The notes: a model not told the origin generated them from the letters alone. A stretch of 64,000 nt of DNA from Schistosoma haematobium (GCF_000699445.3 NC_067198.1:7686801-7750800), one strand, 5' to 3'. Shown: positions 13,801-28,800, counted from the first letter of the stretch. A program made the numbers and translations.

Positions 13801-16800
13801 TGACTAATATAGTGTCTAAAATATTAGCTTCAATAATTCTTCGCCGCCTAACTAAAGCTCGTGAAGAACAGACTAGAGAAAACCAGGCTGGTTTCCGACC
13901 TGGACGTGGTTGTATAGACCAGATTTTCACACTACGTCAGGTCCTGGAACATAGACACACATCCAGACGCCCTACAATCATAGTATTTCTCGACCTTAAG
14001 GCAGCATTCGACCTTGTTGAGGTTCTATGGCAGTGTTTGTCACTGAAAGGAGTACCAAAGAAGTACACTAACCTTATACAGGTTCTCTTCTCGAACATAT
14101 CTGATCGAGTGAGGGCTTATGGCGAACTGTCATCAGAATTGATTACCTCAATTGGTGTTCGTCAGGGCTGTCCACTCTCTCCATTCTTGTTCAACTTTGT
14201 CGTCGACGTACTTTTAGAGATAACACTTTCCTCGTCTAGATTTCCAGTGGTTGAACTTCTACCGGGAGGTTCACTTGTTGACTTAGAATATGCTGATGAC
14301 ATAGTTTTATTTGGTGAAGACTCTGACAAAATGCAGAGTCTTCTGACCACTCTAAGCAACAAAGCAAGCATGTTCAGGATGCGATTCTCGACATCGAAAT
14401 GCAAAGTGTTGCCACAGGATTGAGTTACATCGGTACCCGGACTGATGATAGGGAGTGAAGTAGTTGGGCGTGTCGACCGCTTCGCTTATTTTGGGAGTCT
14501 CATCAGCTTTTAGGGTCTGGTGTGTGACGAAATCTCATCACGGATAAAGAAGGCTTGACTAGCTTTTGCCAAGTTGCCTCATTTATGGCGTAGACGAGAT
14601 ATCCGTCTACCAACCAAAGGACGGGTTTACTGCTCAGCAATTCATTCCGTCCTACTTTATGGCAGTGAAACACGGCCAGTAAGAGTAGAGGATATTCGTA
14701 GATTACTAGTATTCCATCATGGGTGTCTTCGAAACATTGCTCGTATGCTCTGGGACCACCGAGTAAGTAACTCAGTTGTTAGGAAATTGGTACTAGGTAA
14801 GGATGGCAAATCAATTGATGAAGTAGTGAAACTTCATCAGTTGAGATGGCTGGGACGTGTTAAGTATGCCCAACCACCGACTGCCTCGACGTGAGATGTT
14901 TTATGGTGTAGGAGTAAATTGGAAGAAAGCTAGGGGCGGCCAGACCAAAACATGGCACAAATCCATAAAGTCACTGACAAGTGGACTGAGCCATGTTGGT
15001 AGGTGTAGACTACCCTGGTTGGGGTCCGCGAGACGATAGCAACCGATGATTAGAGACTTTGAATGACATGGCTCAAAATCGTTTGCAATGGGGCAGGTGA
15101 ATCCACTCTTTGTGTTCTCCCAAATTCTAATCTGAATTCTTCATGTCCTTCTTTTATTTCCAAATTTATTTCACTGGATTATACTCCTTGAATAACATCT
15201 TCAAACCTTAATCGTTCGGATTACTGCTGATACTTTTACTACCTCTACCACTATGAGATTTGAATGAACAACTGTATTTCTGTGCTAATGTGGTATGGCA
15301 ACTCAAACTAATGTACGTACGTACGAAGTTCTACGTTGTTACTGACTGACTGACAATTTTTCCCACGGACCCAAATAATGAAATGTACACTGAGACCTTA
15401 ACTACGTTGGTAGTTTATGCATGTAATTTTTCCCCTATTATATGGCCTTGTGCAGATAGATATATTGTCTGGCTTTTGCAGAAGTATGTGAAATTTATAA
15501 ATTCCTCTGGTCTATTAGATTGTATGATAAATTATTCAACGGAATTTCAAGAGCCAGACAATTGGGGATTGAAAGATACATAGTGGGATAAAAAATGTTG
15601 ATGATTAGAACGCGCAAAGGGTAATTTTTGTTGTCTCCAGGATGTTAATCGATATCTCGTGCTAGATTCGTCAATCAAAATTCGGATTACGTTTTCTCTA
15701 CTTCATATATCCTATACCGTCTTCTGTTTAGCTTTCAAAGCCTTAACCAATTATGCGACTAACCATGGTCTGAGGCTAGCGTACGTTTAGCTCATATTGG
15801 TCATTTGTGGCCTATTAATCTGACTCCAGTCGGATCATATTACTATTATCATTTATTATTATTATTATTTAATGGCTTTATTCAATATTATATTTTGGTA
15901 CAATGTAGAATTCTCAGCACAGGGTATTTCGACAAGTTTCTTACAAACAAAAGACAGAAACCAAGACAAAAAGGGAAAAAAGGTTTTAAAAAATCTGAAA
16001 AACTGTACAACTTTTCAAATTAGGGACATATTAAGAACGCAGGTTTTTGACTAGGTTAACTCTAACAACCTGTTTGTCACAGAGTATATTTGATAGGTAG
16101 GGTATTATATAACTTTGATACTTTTGCTTGCGTGCATGGATTTTGATGTAATTACGTCTCTTTCTACCAGAAAATATACAAGGAGAAAGATAAGAGTGAT
16201 GGGGGTGGTTATTATCTGATAAAATAACACCTGCCAGAAGTTTCCATGACTTCAGATGTCTATCCACAACCATATTAATTATGACCTCGAAAGATTCGCC
16301 ACACATCTTGCTAACTGCCTTCAGCACTCTCCGCAATACAGCAAAGTCTTTTCTTAAAAGCCCGGGAAAGAATAATGGAGAACAGTAAAGAATAATAAGT
16401 AATATGCAAGAATTGACAAATTGTAGGAGTAAATGACGAGTTATCCCAAGAGTATGCAATCTCTTTATGTAATAAGTCAGACGGAAAACCTTCGATAACA
16501 ATAAAACGTGAAAAGACCAAAAGAGATCAGAGGAAAATGTAACACCAAGATAATTGACCTTCGACACTGTTTATAAAAGAGTCTCCAATAGCACAATCAT
16601 TATGGGATCTCAAAATGGTGTTTAGATGCCATTCATGTCGCATGCTGAAGTTAACAGCTTGACATTTAAACGCATTAAGTATAAGACCATTACCAACAGA
16701 TCAACAATCAATATGAGACCAAAACTCACTCATTTCTATGGGACGTAAAGAGAAGGAGATAGGCATACATACAGTGAGATCATCCGCATATTTCACAAAA

Positions 16801-19800
16801 GTGTTTTCTGTGGAAGATGGCAGATCATGCAGAAAAGCAGTGAAAAGAAGAGGTGAAAGAACAGCTACTCATGGTACACATTCATGAGACAATAGAGACT
16901 CTGAACACTTTCCTCCAAATACAGTGTACTGTTCCCTTCCAGAGAGGTAAGAACATAGCCAGTTGGTTATCCAGCTGTCAGTGTTGACGCTGATTAACTT
17001 GTTAAGTAAATGTTGTCTTGGTATAGAATCAAAAGCTGAAGTAAAGTCCAGAGAAGCACATCGAAGTTGAACACTATGTTGTGATTCAGAACAGCAGCAG
17101 CATCTAAGGTGCTTCTTTTGCATCTGTAGGCAAACTGATACGGATCAATATGTTCTTTTATCGCAGGCTGAAGTGGAAGTATTAATAATTTTTCCATTGT
17201 TTTGAGGAAGGGTGAAGTAATTGCAATAGGTCTAAATTTTACATTCTTATCACCAGATGCTTTCTTGGGTACAGGAATTATCTTCATGTTTCTCCACATT
17301 TTCGGTATGAGATAAGATGAGAAGAATCTGTTAAAGATAGTTGTGAACGGATAACATTGGACGTCAGCACACTTTTTAAAAAGGATGTTCGGCATACCAT
17401 CAGGTCCCAAACATCGAGATGAATTAAGTGACTGGAAACATCTTCGTACATCAGTTTCAGTGAAACTAGGAACACAGCAATTATTTAAACCTGTGGATAA
17501 AGGGAACATCACATCAGATGACTGACGTACAAAAGATTTATTTAAGTCACAAACATTCAGCTGGTTATCGCTCCTAAACTGTCTGTCACCTGTAAGTTCT
17601 TTAAAGAGTTTCCACATACTTGGAGAGTTTTCGCAAGACAAGAGTTTTTGAGTAAGCATAGAGTTGAGACGTCTAATCTCTAGGTTTATCAGACTATTTA
17701 GCTTACGAACTTCATTAGAGTTCTTCTCCTTGTACATTCTTTCTTTCACCCTTCGTAATCGTTTTAGTTGTGAAGATGTAAGTCGATCAAAACTTACAAA
17801 AATGGTTTCACGGGACAACAAATATCAAAACAGAATTTAAGTTAAGAATTTATAACATCAGTAGTGATTTCCAGCGAGTCATCTGTAAATAATTCCCAGT
17901 TCGTCGTATGAAACATGTTTTTCAGATTTCGGATATTTTCTTCTGAGTAATTCCTATATTTGACTTTCTTGGTTTGATGTAAAAGTGTACTCTTCCCATG
18001 CTTTCCATATACTTTAGGTAGAACACGAATTATACATTGATCCGAGCTAGGCAATGCAGCACGTTTACGAGTCACATATATACCCACATCATTAATGAAA
18101 ACGAAGTCTAAATGAGCATCCAAACGAGTAGGAAAATCTACTACATTTTGGTGACCTAGTGACGTAAGGAAGCTACAGTCACATGAATTGAAATCACTAC
18201 ATACAATTGAAAGTGAATTACTGAAGGCAGTAACACAGAACTCAGTGAATTCATCAGCGAAAACAGATAGCGCAGATGATGTGCAGTCTGAAGTCACGTA
18301 GATATAGGTAACATAAACATATTTGTATTAATTCAGATGTTTTGGACGACATCTTAGAGTTAGACAGTCAATGAAGTCATTTGAAAACTTGAAACAAGCA
18401 AACGAAGATCGACACCAGTTCACGTTTACAAACGTAGCTTCACTCAATCTCCCAATTTTGGGGAAGCCGCCATAGTAAACTTTGGAGAAATGGCACAAAA
18501 AACCTAAAATTTCCCCAGACCTGGGGAAATTCCCCTTTACCCTGGTGAAATTCATTTGACTTTGGGGATTTCTCCAAAATTTTCCCAAACTTGGGAGCTC
18601 GGGCACCGCCGCCACACCTCTTTTTATTGTTTGATCGATTCAGACGATAAATGTTGAAATCACGTAGTGATACTAGGCAGTCGTCCTGTAAATCATTCAA
18701 GCAAGATTCTTGGATTGTTATGACACCACAATTACGATACATATTTTGACTTAGTAGGAATCGAAGATTGTCCACTTTGTTGATTAGTGATCGGCAGTTA
18801 GAATTTATCAGCTCGGGAATCGACAGACGACTAATGTTCATTCTCTTTAACGCATATTGCCAACCACCACGATGTCTTTTATAGTACTTTTTTGTAATTT
18901 CCCGAGCTCCCAAGTTTTGAATATTTTGGGGAACTCCCGAAGTCAAATGACCTTGATCAAGGTTAAAGGGGACTTTGGGGGAAATATTGGGGAATTTCCC
19001 CAAAGTTCACTATAGTGGCTTCCCCAAAATTGGGAGCTCGGACTGTGCAGTGAAAGGTCGTAGGCTTTTAATAAACGCGCCTGTATAGGTTATGCGATTA
19101 ATGGACATAATGGAACGTTAAAACAAACGGAAAAAATATAACTTGTTGAAATAATTAGGTGGCGGAATTAGGTAGTCCAGATATTCAAGCAGGCCGCCCC
19201 TAAAGGTGCAGGCGATGCTACCGAAATATACATCCCGGACACCCTCATATAAAATTTCCAACTTAATTCGCGTTAGTGAATTTACAGAACAATATAATCC
19301 AAATCAGAGAATGAATTTCGGATATGTATATTTCATACACTCGTTGACCTAGACAGACAATCAGAGAGACGAAGTGGAGAAATAGACCAGAGAAGACAAA
19401 CATGCCAACTCGGATTTGATCAAACGTGAGCCAATATTTTCGTAACCAGACGAAAATGATTCACAAACTTGAGATGAGTAGGATATGCAGTAAACAAAAT
19501 CACGTTTATATAAAAAAAACGGCAAGGTTGCTAATCGAATAATCTACAAGGTCAAAATGCGACGCAAAATAAGTAAATATACTGGTCTATTAAATAGCAA
19601 GAAAAACCCATATATGCTTTAAGCAGTGGTAGTAGTTGTTGTAGACTTTTAATATCCATCAACTTCTGGTCGTGTGTCGAACAAATCTCGATAGCAGCCA
19701 ATCTTCTATCATTTCTATTCCAAGCCTATGTGATTTGTATTCAGAAATAGTGGACTGTAACATACTATATAATAGTGTGTCATAGTTATTGATAAACAGG

Positions 19801-22800
19801 TGAAAGGTGACTATGATCCAGTTACGTTGTAGCTACTTGAATAATAATAATAATAGGTAATGTGTTAAACGGAACTCACAGTGAACGGAATGTAAAAAAA
19901 CATAGTAGTCCATATATTTAGTGATCATGCAATAAGAATACAGTAATAGTCCCTAAAATAGTTACTATTTCTTAAGTTTTCGTTTCATTAAATATTTTTC
20001 CCACTTTACATATGGTGAATAAAACTTATAAGCAAAAAATTTTACTTATTAGTAGGTATGAAAAAATTTCGTTTAACTTTGAAATTGCGGTGTAATATAA
20101 AAGAATGAACATAGTCCATTTAGAAAAAAAATTTCAGGCTTGATTTCTGCTGAATTTTGAAAGCCGTTATAGCATATACTTCTTATGTTATTCATTCAGC
20201 CGTGTAGATGTCATTAAAATTTAGTTGTGATGAGCTAAATTGACCAGAACTGACGTAGATCTTCAAAATCAATGTATAAATTTAATGACACTCATTTCGG
20301 CAAGCAGTTGCAATCTTTTTTTCTAGATAAAGTCCAGTTAATCTTCTGGATTCCGCTTTATAAATCTATTATTTTTTCCAGAAAATTAGTCAGATTTATT
20401 TTCTTTCAGTTAATCTGTACACGATTTTTGTTTAGTTAACTGGAAGTGAACGAGGAGATCGTGGTAAAGAATTAAGAAATAAAATTCTTGTATTAATGAC
20501 AGATAATGCATTTGTATTTGATGAATCTGTACTCTCGCAGCTTAAACAACAAAAGTCTAATGTGAGTTGATCAATTTAAATTTCTCTTTCTATGACTTGT
20601 TCAACTTTTGTTGCCACACTATCTGGTTATGCTTTACACAATCAAATAGCATGTAGAACTTTTAAAATTGTCTATCAAAGTTCAAACCATGTCATTCAGT
20701 CATGATGAACGCGGAAGCTATGTTGATCCAAGTCTGTCATATAAAATTAGCACAAAGAGATCAAATTAACAAGGTGAATAATAACTGAGTCTAAATAACT
20801 CAATAGCAATGACAATAAAAAAGACTAAGCATTAAGAATACTCTGATACGTTTCAGGGTGAAAAGATAATCGAAAGTAATACCGGAACTAAAAATCTAGA
20901 GGAAGGTAAAGAATAAGTGCATATGCAGCACTGCGATGTGTTGTCGTTAGTGTCAATTAACGTTTCCAGCTACTGACGGTGTTTGATACACGAATCCCAA
21001 TCCAATAGTTTGGATCTCCTACTATAACCCAGACCTACAGATATTAATTTGACGACAAAATACCGATATTTATAAACAGTTTCTGCGGTATTTTCTATTC
21101 ACTGGTTAAAAAATATTTCAAAGTGTGAAGCTATTTATTTTGGAAATGTTGCTGCATAAATCTTATCCATCATACTCAAATACTCTTAGCGTAATTTTTA
21201 CAAAATTATGTGATACAAACGAATTTCTAGAGAGAAAATTCGAGAAATCCTCATTTAGACTTGACAATGGACGTAGGTTATATAGCTTTCCAAAGAGTAT
21301 ACGCTGTATGAAGTTAGTGGTCACAGGGTGTTACTGTAATGTCATTAGATTGCTTAACTGGTCTGTGCATGATACTGAGACTATAAATTTGATGATGTAC
21401 CGTGAAAATTGAAAACCAGTGATAAGGATTTATGTGACCTCCAAAATAAATCAAAATGACTTAAGAACACACCACTTTATACGATTTATTTACAGTCAAA
21501 TAAAGTTGTATTTCCATAGTTGAAATCATGATTCAATTGAAGCTAGACCACCATGAAAAACCCGGAAGCACTGGACGGCCGTTTCGTCCTAGTATGAAAA
21601 TCCTCAGCCAGCTCAGTGGTCTAATGGTTAAGTGCTTGCGCGCTAGACTGATAGGTCCTGGGTTCAAATCTCGCGGGGTGCGGGATCTTGGATGCGCATT
21701 GCTTTGGAGTCCCATACTAGGACGAAACGGCCGTCCAGTGCTTCCAGGTTTTCCGTGGTGGTCTAGCTTCAATTGACTCATGATTCCAACTATTGAAATT
21801 TCTAAAATCTCTACAAAACCCTTCTGATAAAAGTTGTATTTGTAGAACTTGAACCGAGTATAAGTTAATATCAGTCCACTGATAATTTACTATTTGCAAA
21901 CATTTAAAAAGTTCAAAACGGATGTATAACATAAGCTAAATCTCTGTTAATATGAGTGTAAAACAATGTTTCTTACTGATTCAACTTTCACCTGAGTAAT
22001 TTCATCATTATGCTTAACATGTAAAATTTCATCATTCTTATATCTATTTATTCAAAAGCTTCCTAATGTTGGACAATTACCATACTCTGAGTCAAACTCA
22101 CCACATTCATCCAGTTTATTCCCTATGCACGCTTGAAAATTTTTATTTTTAAGCATTGTAGTTTGAAATTTCTGAAGAAAACATTTATTGATGCTAATCA
22201 TCAGTTTTCCCAACTGTACATGATAAACAAGCTCTACCGTTAATAATTATTTTTATTATAAGTTGTCGTAGAGATCATTGAATTCAAAGTTTCAAGGGAC
22301 CATGATGATTGAAGTAAAAAATGTAGACTCTGTAGTCTGTAGGTTAAGGCCTCATCATGAGGCTTAAATGTTATGGGTTCAACCTTAGGCAGTGTGATTT
22401 ATTGAGTGATATATATCTCAAAGTTTAGTGTCGAATTAAACTCTATAGAGTAAGTACAGGGGTATCGTTGACATTCGATAGGGAACACAGATTATATGGA
22501 AGTTGACAAATAATGAAAATAAATTAGAACTCAAAGTTTGAATGACATGGTATTTGTCGTGAAACATAAAACTCCATACCAGAAATAAACATAGCATTAC
22601 ATTCCACAACCGTGCAATTCAAATACACATGCGTATGTGTTTGTTTAAACACTAATGAAAACGAGATAACAGGATTCCCTAGGTAGCTATAATTGGTAAA
22701 TCATAGGTTCAAACATACGTACGTCTGTCCTTTTGACCCAGAAAAAGACAAGCGATCTTTACTAAAGACATAATAATCCTCTAATAGCATTTCTTGTTTA

Positions 22801-25800
22801 AAAGTCCCATCTACTATTTGATCTCGAGACAGCCAAGCCTGTCACAATGCACATTTAACTGATTCAAAATTAAGTCAGAATACATAATGCTATTTCTTCA
22901 TGACATCTTTGAATTGATTAAAGATTCACAAACTACTTTACTGAATCGCTTAATAGTGGATAAAATCACTTCGTTTAACACAGGATTTAACATCGCTTAT
23001 TCTAGTATTATTTATAAAATTAAGATTTTTTACTACTTCAGTTGGATCAATATATTATGTTGTTAACTACATAATTTGTCGATTTATTTCGTACCGTAGA
23101 TTACAACATTTATTTATTCCCTTGGTGAACCTGTTGGAGCGGCTTATGAACATAAAATGAAAGCGTGTGCAACAAACGGTAAATCGATACATTTGAAATT
23201 GAAGTGTAATGTAATATTATTTTGAAATCTTAATTTCATTTTAACGCTGACAGTTTGATAAACTGTTAATAATCAAGCAAATAATATAAATTTCAACATC
23301 TTCCTAACTAATGTTCATTGTTGTTTGGATGCATGAAATAAGTGACAGCATGGAGTGTCGTTTCACTAATGGTCATTTTTCGGGTATGCGTAGGTGAAAG
23401 TGGGGAGGATCGCTCACTTTGTTCACAGTAACATAGTAAAATACACTTCTATGAGAATCTAAAGTTGTTTATTGAATAGATTTCAACAAGAAACATTTAA
23501 AACATTCATTCATTTATCCACAGTTATACCACCAACCAATTTGATTTCAATTTTTGTTAATACAGAACTACTAATTCTTTTCATTCCTGTAGTATATTAC
23601 ATTTACAAATTTTTCATTAAAAAGTGTATTGTTTTATCAATAGTTCTGATATTAATTAATATTCCTTTAGATTATTATCAGTATCTACCGACCGTCGGAG
23701 CAGTCTCAAATTTAATGAAGGTAATTATATGATTATTATTTTAATTTATATATGATTGTGACTTTATAAGGTTGTATCAATCATAGATTGATCTCTGTCA
23801 ATATAATGAAAAACTGGGGAACATCAGACATTTCCAAAGCTCAGCCTTGTCAGTTATCAAATCTAGAACCTTCAGGTCTCTTGAGGACTGCTTAGCCATT
23901 AGATCCACTGAGTTGAAATCAAAAAGTACATTTCAAAATTCATCAGTTTACAATATAGTGTGACAATCATCCGATGTGATTGGTGACAACTGCTTCACTT
24001 CAGACATCTGAATTCCGTCAACTAAAACATCTCATTAAAACTTCAGGGACATTTCAAAATAAGTCATTAATGAGCTGACTATTAATAGATTAGTTGAAGA
24101 CGGTTCGTCAAAGATTGGTTGTCCGTGTGATTTGAATGATCTGGGTGCAGTCTTTAGCACGATAGTGGGAGTGTGTTGTTAGTGAGTCCAGTAGTAGGAC
24201 GAAACGGCTGTCCCATGCTCTCAATTTATTATAATACCACAATTGAAATAAATCTGTTACGAGTACAACCTATAAATCGAACCAGTCGACATAAACATCT
24301 TGAAATAAATTGAATTATTGTTTGTCCAAATGGGTGTTTAACAACGGTATGGGCTAACTAGTGGTGCATGTAGATTTAAAGCTATAGTTTTACTGCAGGA
24401 AAGATTTTTTGTTTTTTGGATTTTAATCTTAAAGTTTTTTTTTGGTTTTTACAATTTTCTAGTTAATTAGGCATTTGTATAAGCTCATTAGAAATACTAG
24501 CAGCTTCTTTTTGAAGGCATGAACATACATAAACACTTAGAAATGTCAATAATACTGTACGAAATAACCCAGTTCAAAAGTGCTGAAAGTGAAAAATATC
24601 AACATTGACGTTCGTGGAGAACCAAAAAATTGGGGTAAACTAAAAGTTGATTTGGCTGGCTTTCAGATGTTTGAAACTGACTTTTTAACCGTTTTCTAGT
24701 TCCCCCAGAAATCTCGTACAGTTAAATATGAAATGAGAGAGGATATAGGTAGGAGTTATGGGAAAAGATTTACTTCCAGGGTTAATTTATGAACAGAAAA
24801 TAAGGGTGTTTATAGATTTCTTTGTTGTCTTGATATTCCATAAGCCTTTAAAAATATGCTAAATTTAGTAAAAGGGGGTCAGCAAAATAAGAATAACAAT
24901 TTAGAAGATAGTTGAAATAAAACTCAATGATGTAATAAATGCATTTATTACAGGTTGTAAGCGGCTGACGAGAAACCAACGAAATAAAATGAGTTCATGC
25001 TATTCTGTTAGAATCTTTGTTCTTAGTAGATTTTTCTATGAACTGTTCTGGAAATTAAACAGATATTATTTAAGTTTTCATGAACGATTTGCTTTTTGTT
25101 ATATTCAGACGAGAAATATGAATGGCAATTCTTGAGAACTATTTATGGACCAATACGATGCATATATTTTTATTGTATAACTATTAAGTAGCTAAACTAT
25201 GCATATTCATATTTCTCATGGACGCAAGCCCACAAGTCATAAAATTTTTAAGCACTGTAATTTGATTCAACAAATCAGTGTACCATATTATGTTTGAATG
25301 ATGGTGGAATCATTATTATAGTTTTTTAGAATATCTGAATCCAATACCCAACTTGATTTTAAAGTACTGAAACGAAAAGATGAGATTTGCTTGGAAAACA
25401 CTAGTGATTTGGAAGATAGCGAGTCATCTATTCAAATAGATGAGCGTAAACGTACCATAGCACACAGAACGGTATATAGCTGGCTATGTTATACCGGTAA
25501 TATCAACCAAACAAAACGAACTATTCGCTATTTTTAAGGTAGATGAGCTGCTTAAAATGAATAAGCTTTCAGAAATAGCACACAAAATGAAGACTAGACA
25601 GTAAATTGGGAAAAAAATTATTGCAGGTAGGAAAACAACTTAAACAATTGTGTTATGGATGCTGAGGAATAATGTGCCAATCATTATCATGTTATGTCTA
25701 ATGATGTCATCGGACGTTAAATGAACATTTCCTATTGGCCGTTATTTATTTCACTCGTTAAATATTGTACAGATGTTGTTTTCTATTTTTATGGTACGAT

Positions 25801-28800
25801 GTGGTCTGTTTGGTTAGTATATAAGTAGAGTATGTCTGAAATATAATGATTCATAACTCAGAGGCTAAGACTTGCGTTCTGGACTCAACTGGCTGGGCTA
25901 GACAGGGGAGCGGGACCAATCGGGCTCTAGGTCGTTCATTCCGTGTTTTCCGTGTCACTGTCAAACCTGCAGTCACCCGTTACAACACATTGAAATTATA
26001 GAAGGTCAGTAGGACCATCAGATAATTGCAGTGGAGAAATTTCAAGAGCTAAAATCTACTGGTCCTGAAAAGTGGTTGAATATAACATTAGCTACTGAAT
26101 AATATTAAACAGAATAGTATTACACGCAGGAAAGCAGCCGGAAAAAGAATAAAGAGAATACAAAATGGTGATGATCATCTCGAGTAGATGTGCTTAATTG
26201 TCTTGTTCACCATAATAGCACTTCATATTATTTAGGACTTTCATGAAAAATCAACTCAAATTCGCTTCGGACCAAATGCTAGTCCATTACCAACTGAAGT
26301 AATTCTACATGGTGCATCAGATGTACTACATACAAATCAATATAAAGTAAGATTGTCGTAATTTATCAGATGCATGCTCTTTAAATATTACTAGTAATAT
26401 TAAGATTAATTACTTTCTTTCCCCTCCAACCCATCTGCTCGTCTGCTTCTCTACATTCAAGAATAAAGTCTGCTTGATTTTGTCATTTATATGCATGTTA
26501 ATCTGTAGATTGAATTTAGCGACTTCATTTCATCTGTAAGTATTTACTAGCTATTTTGGAAAATCTGACGTGTCACTACTGATACATATAATCTAGTTTA
26601 ACTGACTTAATGTCGAGGTGTTTGATATTAACGGAGATGGAGATACATTTTATTACGTATAATATCACCTCATAGTAAAAAAATCATAGTGTCCAGTTAG
26701 TATGTTGTTTATGAAGTTCACATATTGGAAGTAGTCTGAAACTCTTGCGATTGGAACAGTGTCCAAACGTTACACAACTAATAGTAGGTGAAAAGTATTA
26801 AATTATTCATTTACAACCTTACTTAGATTGTTTAAACAGAAAATCACTCAATGTATTGTATATTCAACCGTGATGATTTAATATAAATAAAACATGAATT
26901 TTGTTGCAGCATTTTAACGAAACACTATTTCCACTTAATTTTTTTAGGGCACAGGCCTAATGGTTAGTATATCTATGCCTGTTTATAATCGAACTGTAAG
27001 TCGATGAAATTTTCATGCTCTTCTTTGATACAACTAATTTTGTTTCATCACACCGATAATGTGTACACCAACCGTAAATTTAGAAGATGAGATGTCAATT
27101 CACTGGTGTATGAAAGTAGTGTCGGGATTGCTGAGAGCTACGAAGGTTCTAGATTAGGTCTTAAATCAGATATTGAGCATATATTCCTTAGGATTTTTGA
27201 ACTAGGATAAAATTGCTGTTCAATTAATGTTTCTAAAGCTGATATCAATGGTAAAATGTAATTTGGAACTCAACACAGTTTTCTTATCATCTTTGTGGCT
27301 GAAAACGCACAAAATACCTGAAGTAACTTCTATTCTTTGAGCTCAGTATGGGTGTAATAAGGGAACTTGATTGTTTAACTGCGAAGCTCTGACTGTCATC
27401 TTTAGCTTCTACTTCACGTTGAAGTGACATGTTATCACTGATATCTTTACAACCCGACAGCCACGGACTGGCCGTGACTAGTTCAACTTCATGGGTAACT
27501 GCGTCCCATAACATTTCGGGAAATCCATGTTCAATGTATCTGAAAAAAATATATTACTTGCTTGGTGAGTGACATTCAAAAATGTTTAAAGTTGGGTACT
27601 GAAGTCCTTACTTGCTTACTTACGCCTGTTACTCCCAATGGCGCATAGGCTTCCGACCAGCATTCTCCAACCCACTTTGCCCTGGGCCTTCCTTTTCAGA
27701 TCTATCCACTTTTTGTTCATTTTTCTCATATCTGTCTCCATTTCTCGGCGTAATGTGTTCTTTGGTCTTCCTCTTTTCCTTTGACCTTAGAAGTTCACTC
27801 AACTGTATATAAGTATATAAAACGCATCTTTCATTTAATAAGAACTTTTCTAAATTTGATCGAATAGTTTCACTGTGATTGGTCGCCAAGTTAATGTGAA
27901 AAATTAAAGATGAAGTATTTATTTGTAATATCTCAGCGAATGAATTTGAAGTAAATCCAACGTTTCGCCTGGCAATCTGGTCCAAGCTTTCTCAAGGAAA
28001 TATAATCAAACATCAAAATTATCGATAGATTTACTTCAAATTCTTTCGCCGAGATTTTACAAATACATACTTCCTCTTTAGCATCTTTGATTTGTTCTAT
28101 GATTCTTCCGATACTTCTTTATCTGATATTATTTCATGATAAAAAGTCACATCTAAATAGTAAAAATCTTCAGAGATCACTTGATTAAAACATTTATCTG
28201 AGCCATGTTTGTAATTAAGAAGTCTACTTTTATTCAAAAAAAGCACATCAAATTTCAGAAAAAGTTACAATTCTTGGGCCTTATGGGTACAGAACTACCA
28301 ATCGAATTAATGATGTATGGATTACCTCAATCAAAAGTAACTTCCTTTTTCTTTTTCTTTACTTTGTATTCATGCATAAATGCATATTGATATTTTAAGA
28401 TTGTAATTTGTAAACCGGGAATTACATCACCTGTATAGATTTATAATATTAGATGGTTGGGATGAAATAGTCGGTAGGTTTTTTCGAAATATTTGTTTGT
28501 CTCGTAATGTTAAGTGATTTTACAGGGGGAATTCCAGTTTTTTTTATAATTAGGACAGTAATTATAATCAGTCTCATACTATTCTAACCCATTTCTAGTA
28601 CCCACCAAATTCTGTCAATTAAGTTACAATGTGATCACTAGTCTAAGTAAATTAACATTGCAAGAACTATGTTAGATGGTTAAAATCAACCCTTAGTAAA
28701 CCTTTCTCGAATTAGGTTCCACTCTAGTTAGCGCGTATCGGCAACATGTACCTAAAATCTTAGGTGAACTAATATTTCTTATTGGAATTCTAACCCATCT

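Larger units (their letters stand above)
12118..15354 (+). mobile_element. RTE-clade non-LTR retrotransposon, family B copy B1 (defective)
   Basis: Contains an endonuclease stretch (12549-13190), a linker, reverse transcriptase (about 13560-14420), a C-terminal domain (14574-15050) and a CTGA-type tail at 15341-15354. Motifs seen: VGDFN-like VDGDFNAQVG (about 13006-13035), RQGCPLSPFLFNF (about 14161-14200) and YADD (about 14289-14300). Relative to copy B2 it lacks the end of the nuclease, including the SDH motif: at about 13180 the frame jumps from FKHKEAS to the KLIPSGSEH linker. A short inverted tail fragment is inserted at 12222-12333. The 5' edge is approximate. Confidence 0.88.
15841..18901 (-). 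mobile_element. CR1/Jockey-type non-LTR retrotransposon, family C (defective)
   Basis: Reads on the - strand: endonuclease start near 18840 (NISRLSIPELINSNCRSLINK), continued at 18440-17842 after a MITE; linker and reverse transcriptase 17821-16780 with GPDGMPNILFKKC, KMWRNMKIIPVPKK, RPIAITSPFLKTMEK, LDFTSAFDSIPRQHLL and YADD (complement of 16779-16790); C-terminal region 16567-16031 (KVNYLGVTFSSDLFW). The 3' end is an ATAATAATAAT tail at 15841-15873. Motif order and the VNYLGV block differ from families A and B and suit a CR1- or Jockey-related element. Several stops and frame shifts are present. Confidence 0.83.

Noticed and set aside
21528..21781. Mirror-image open frames of 82 codons on both strands
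   Set aside because: Produced by the inverted arms of the hammerhead element; not a gene.
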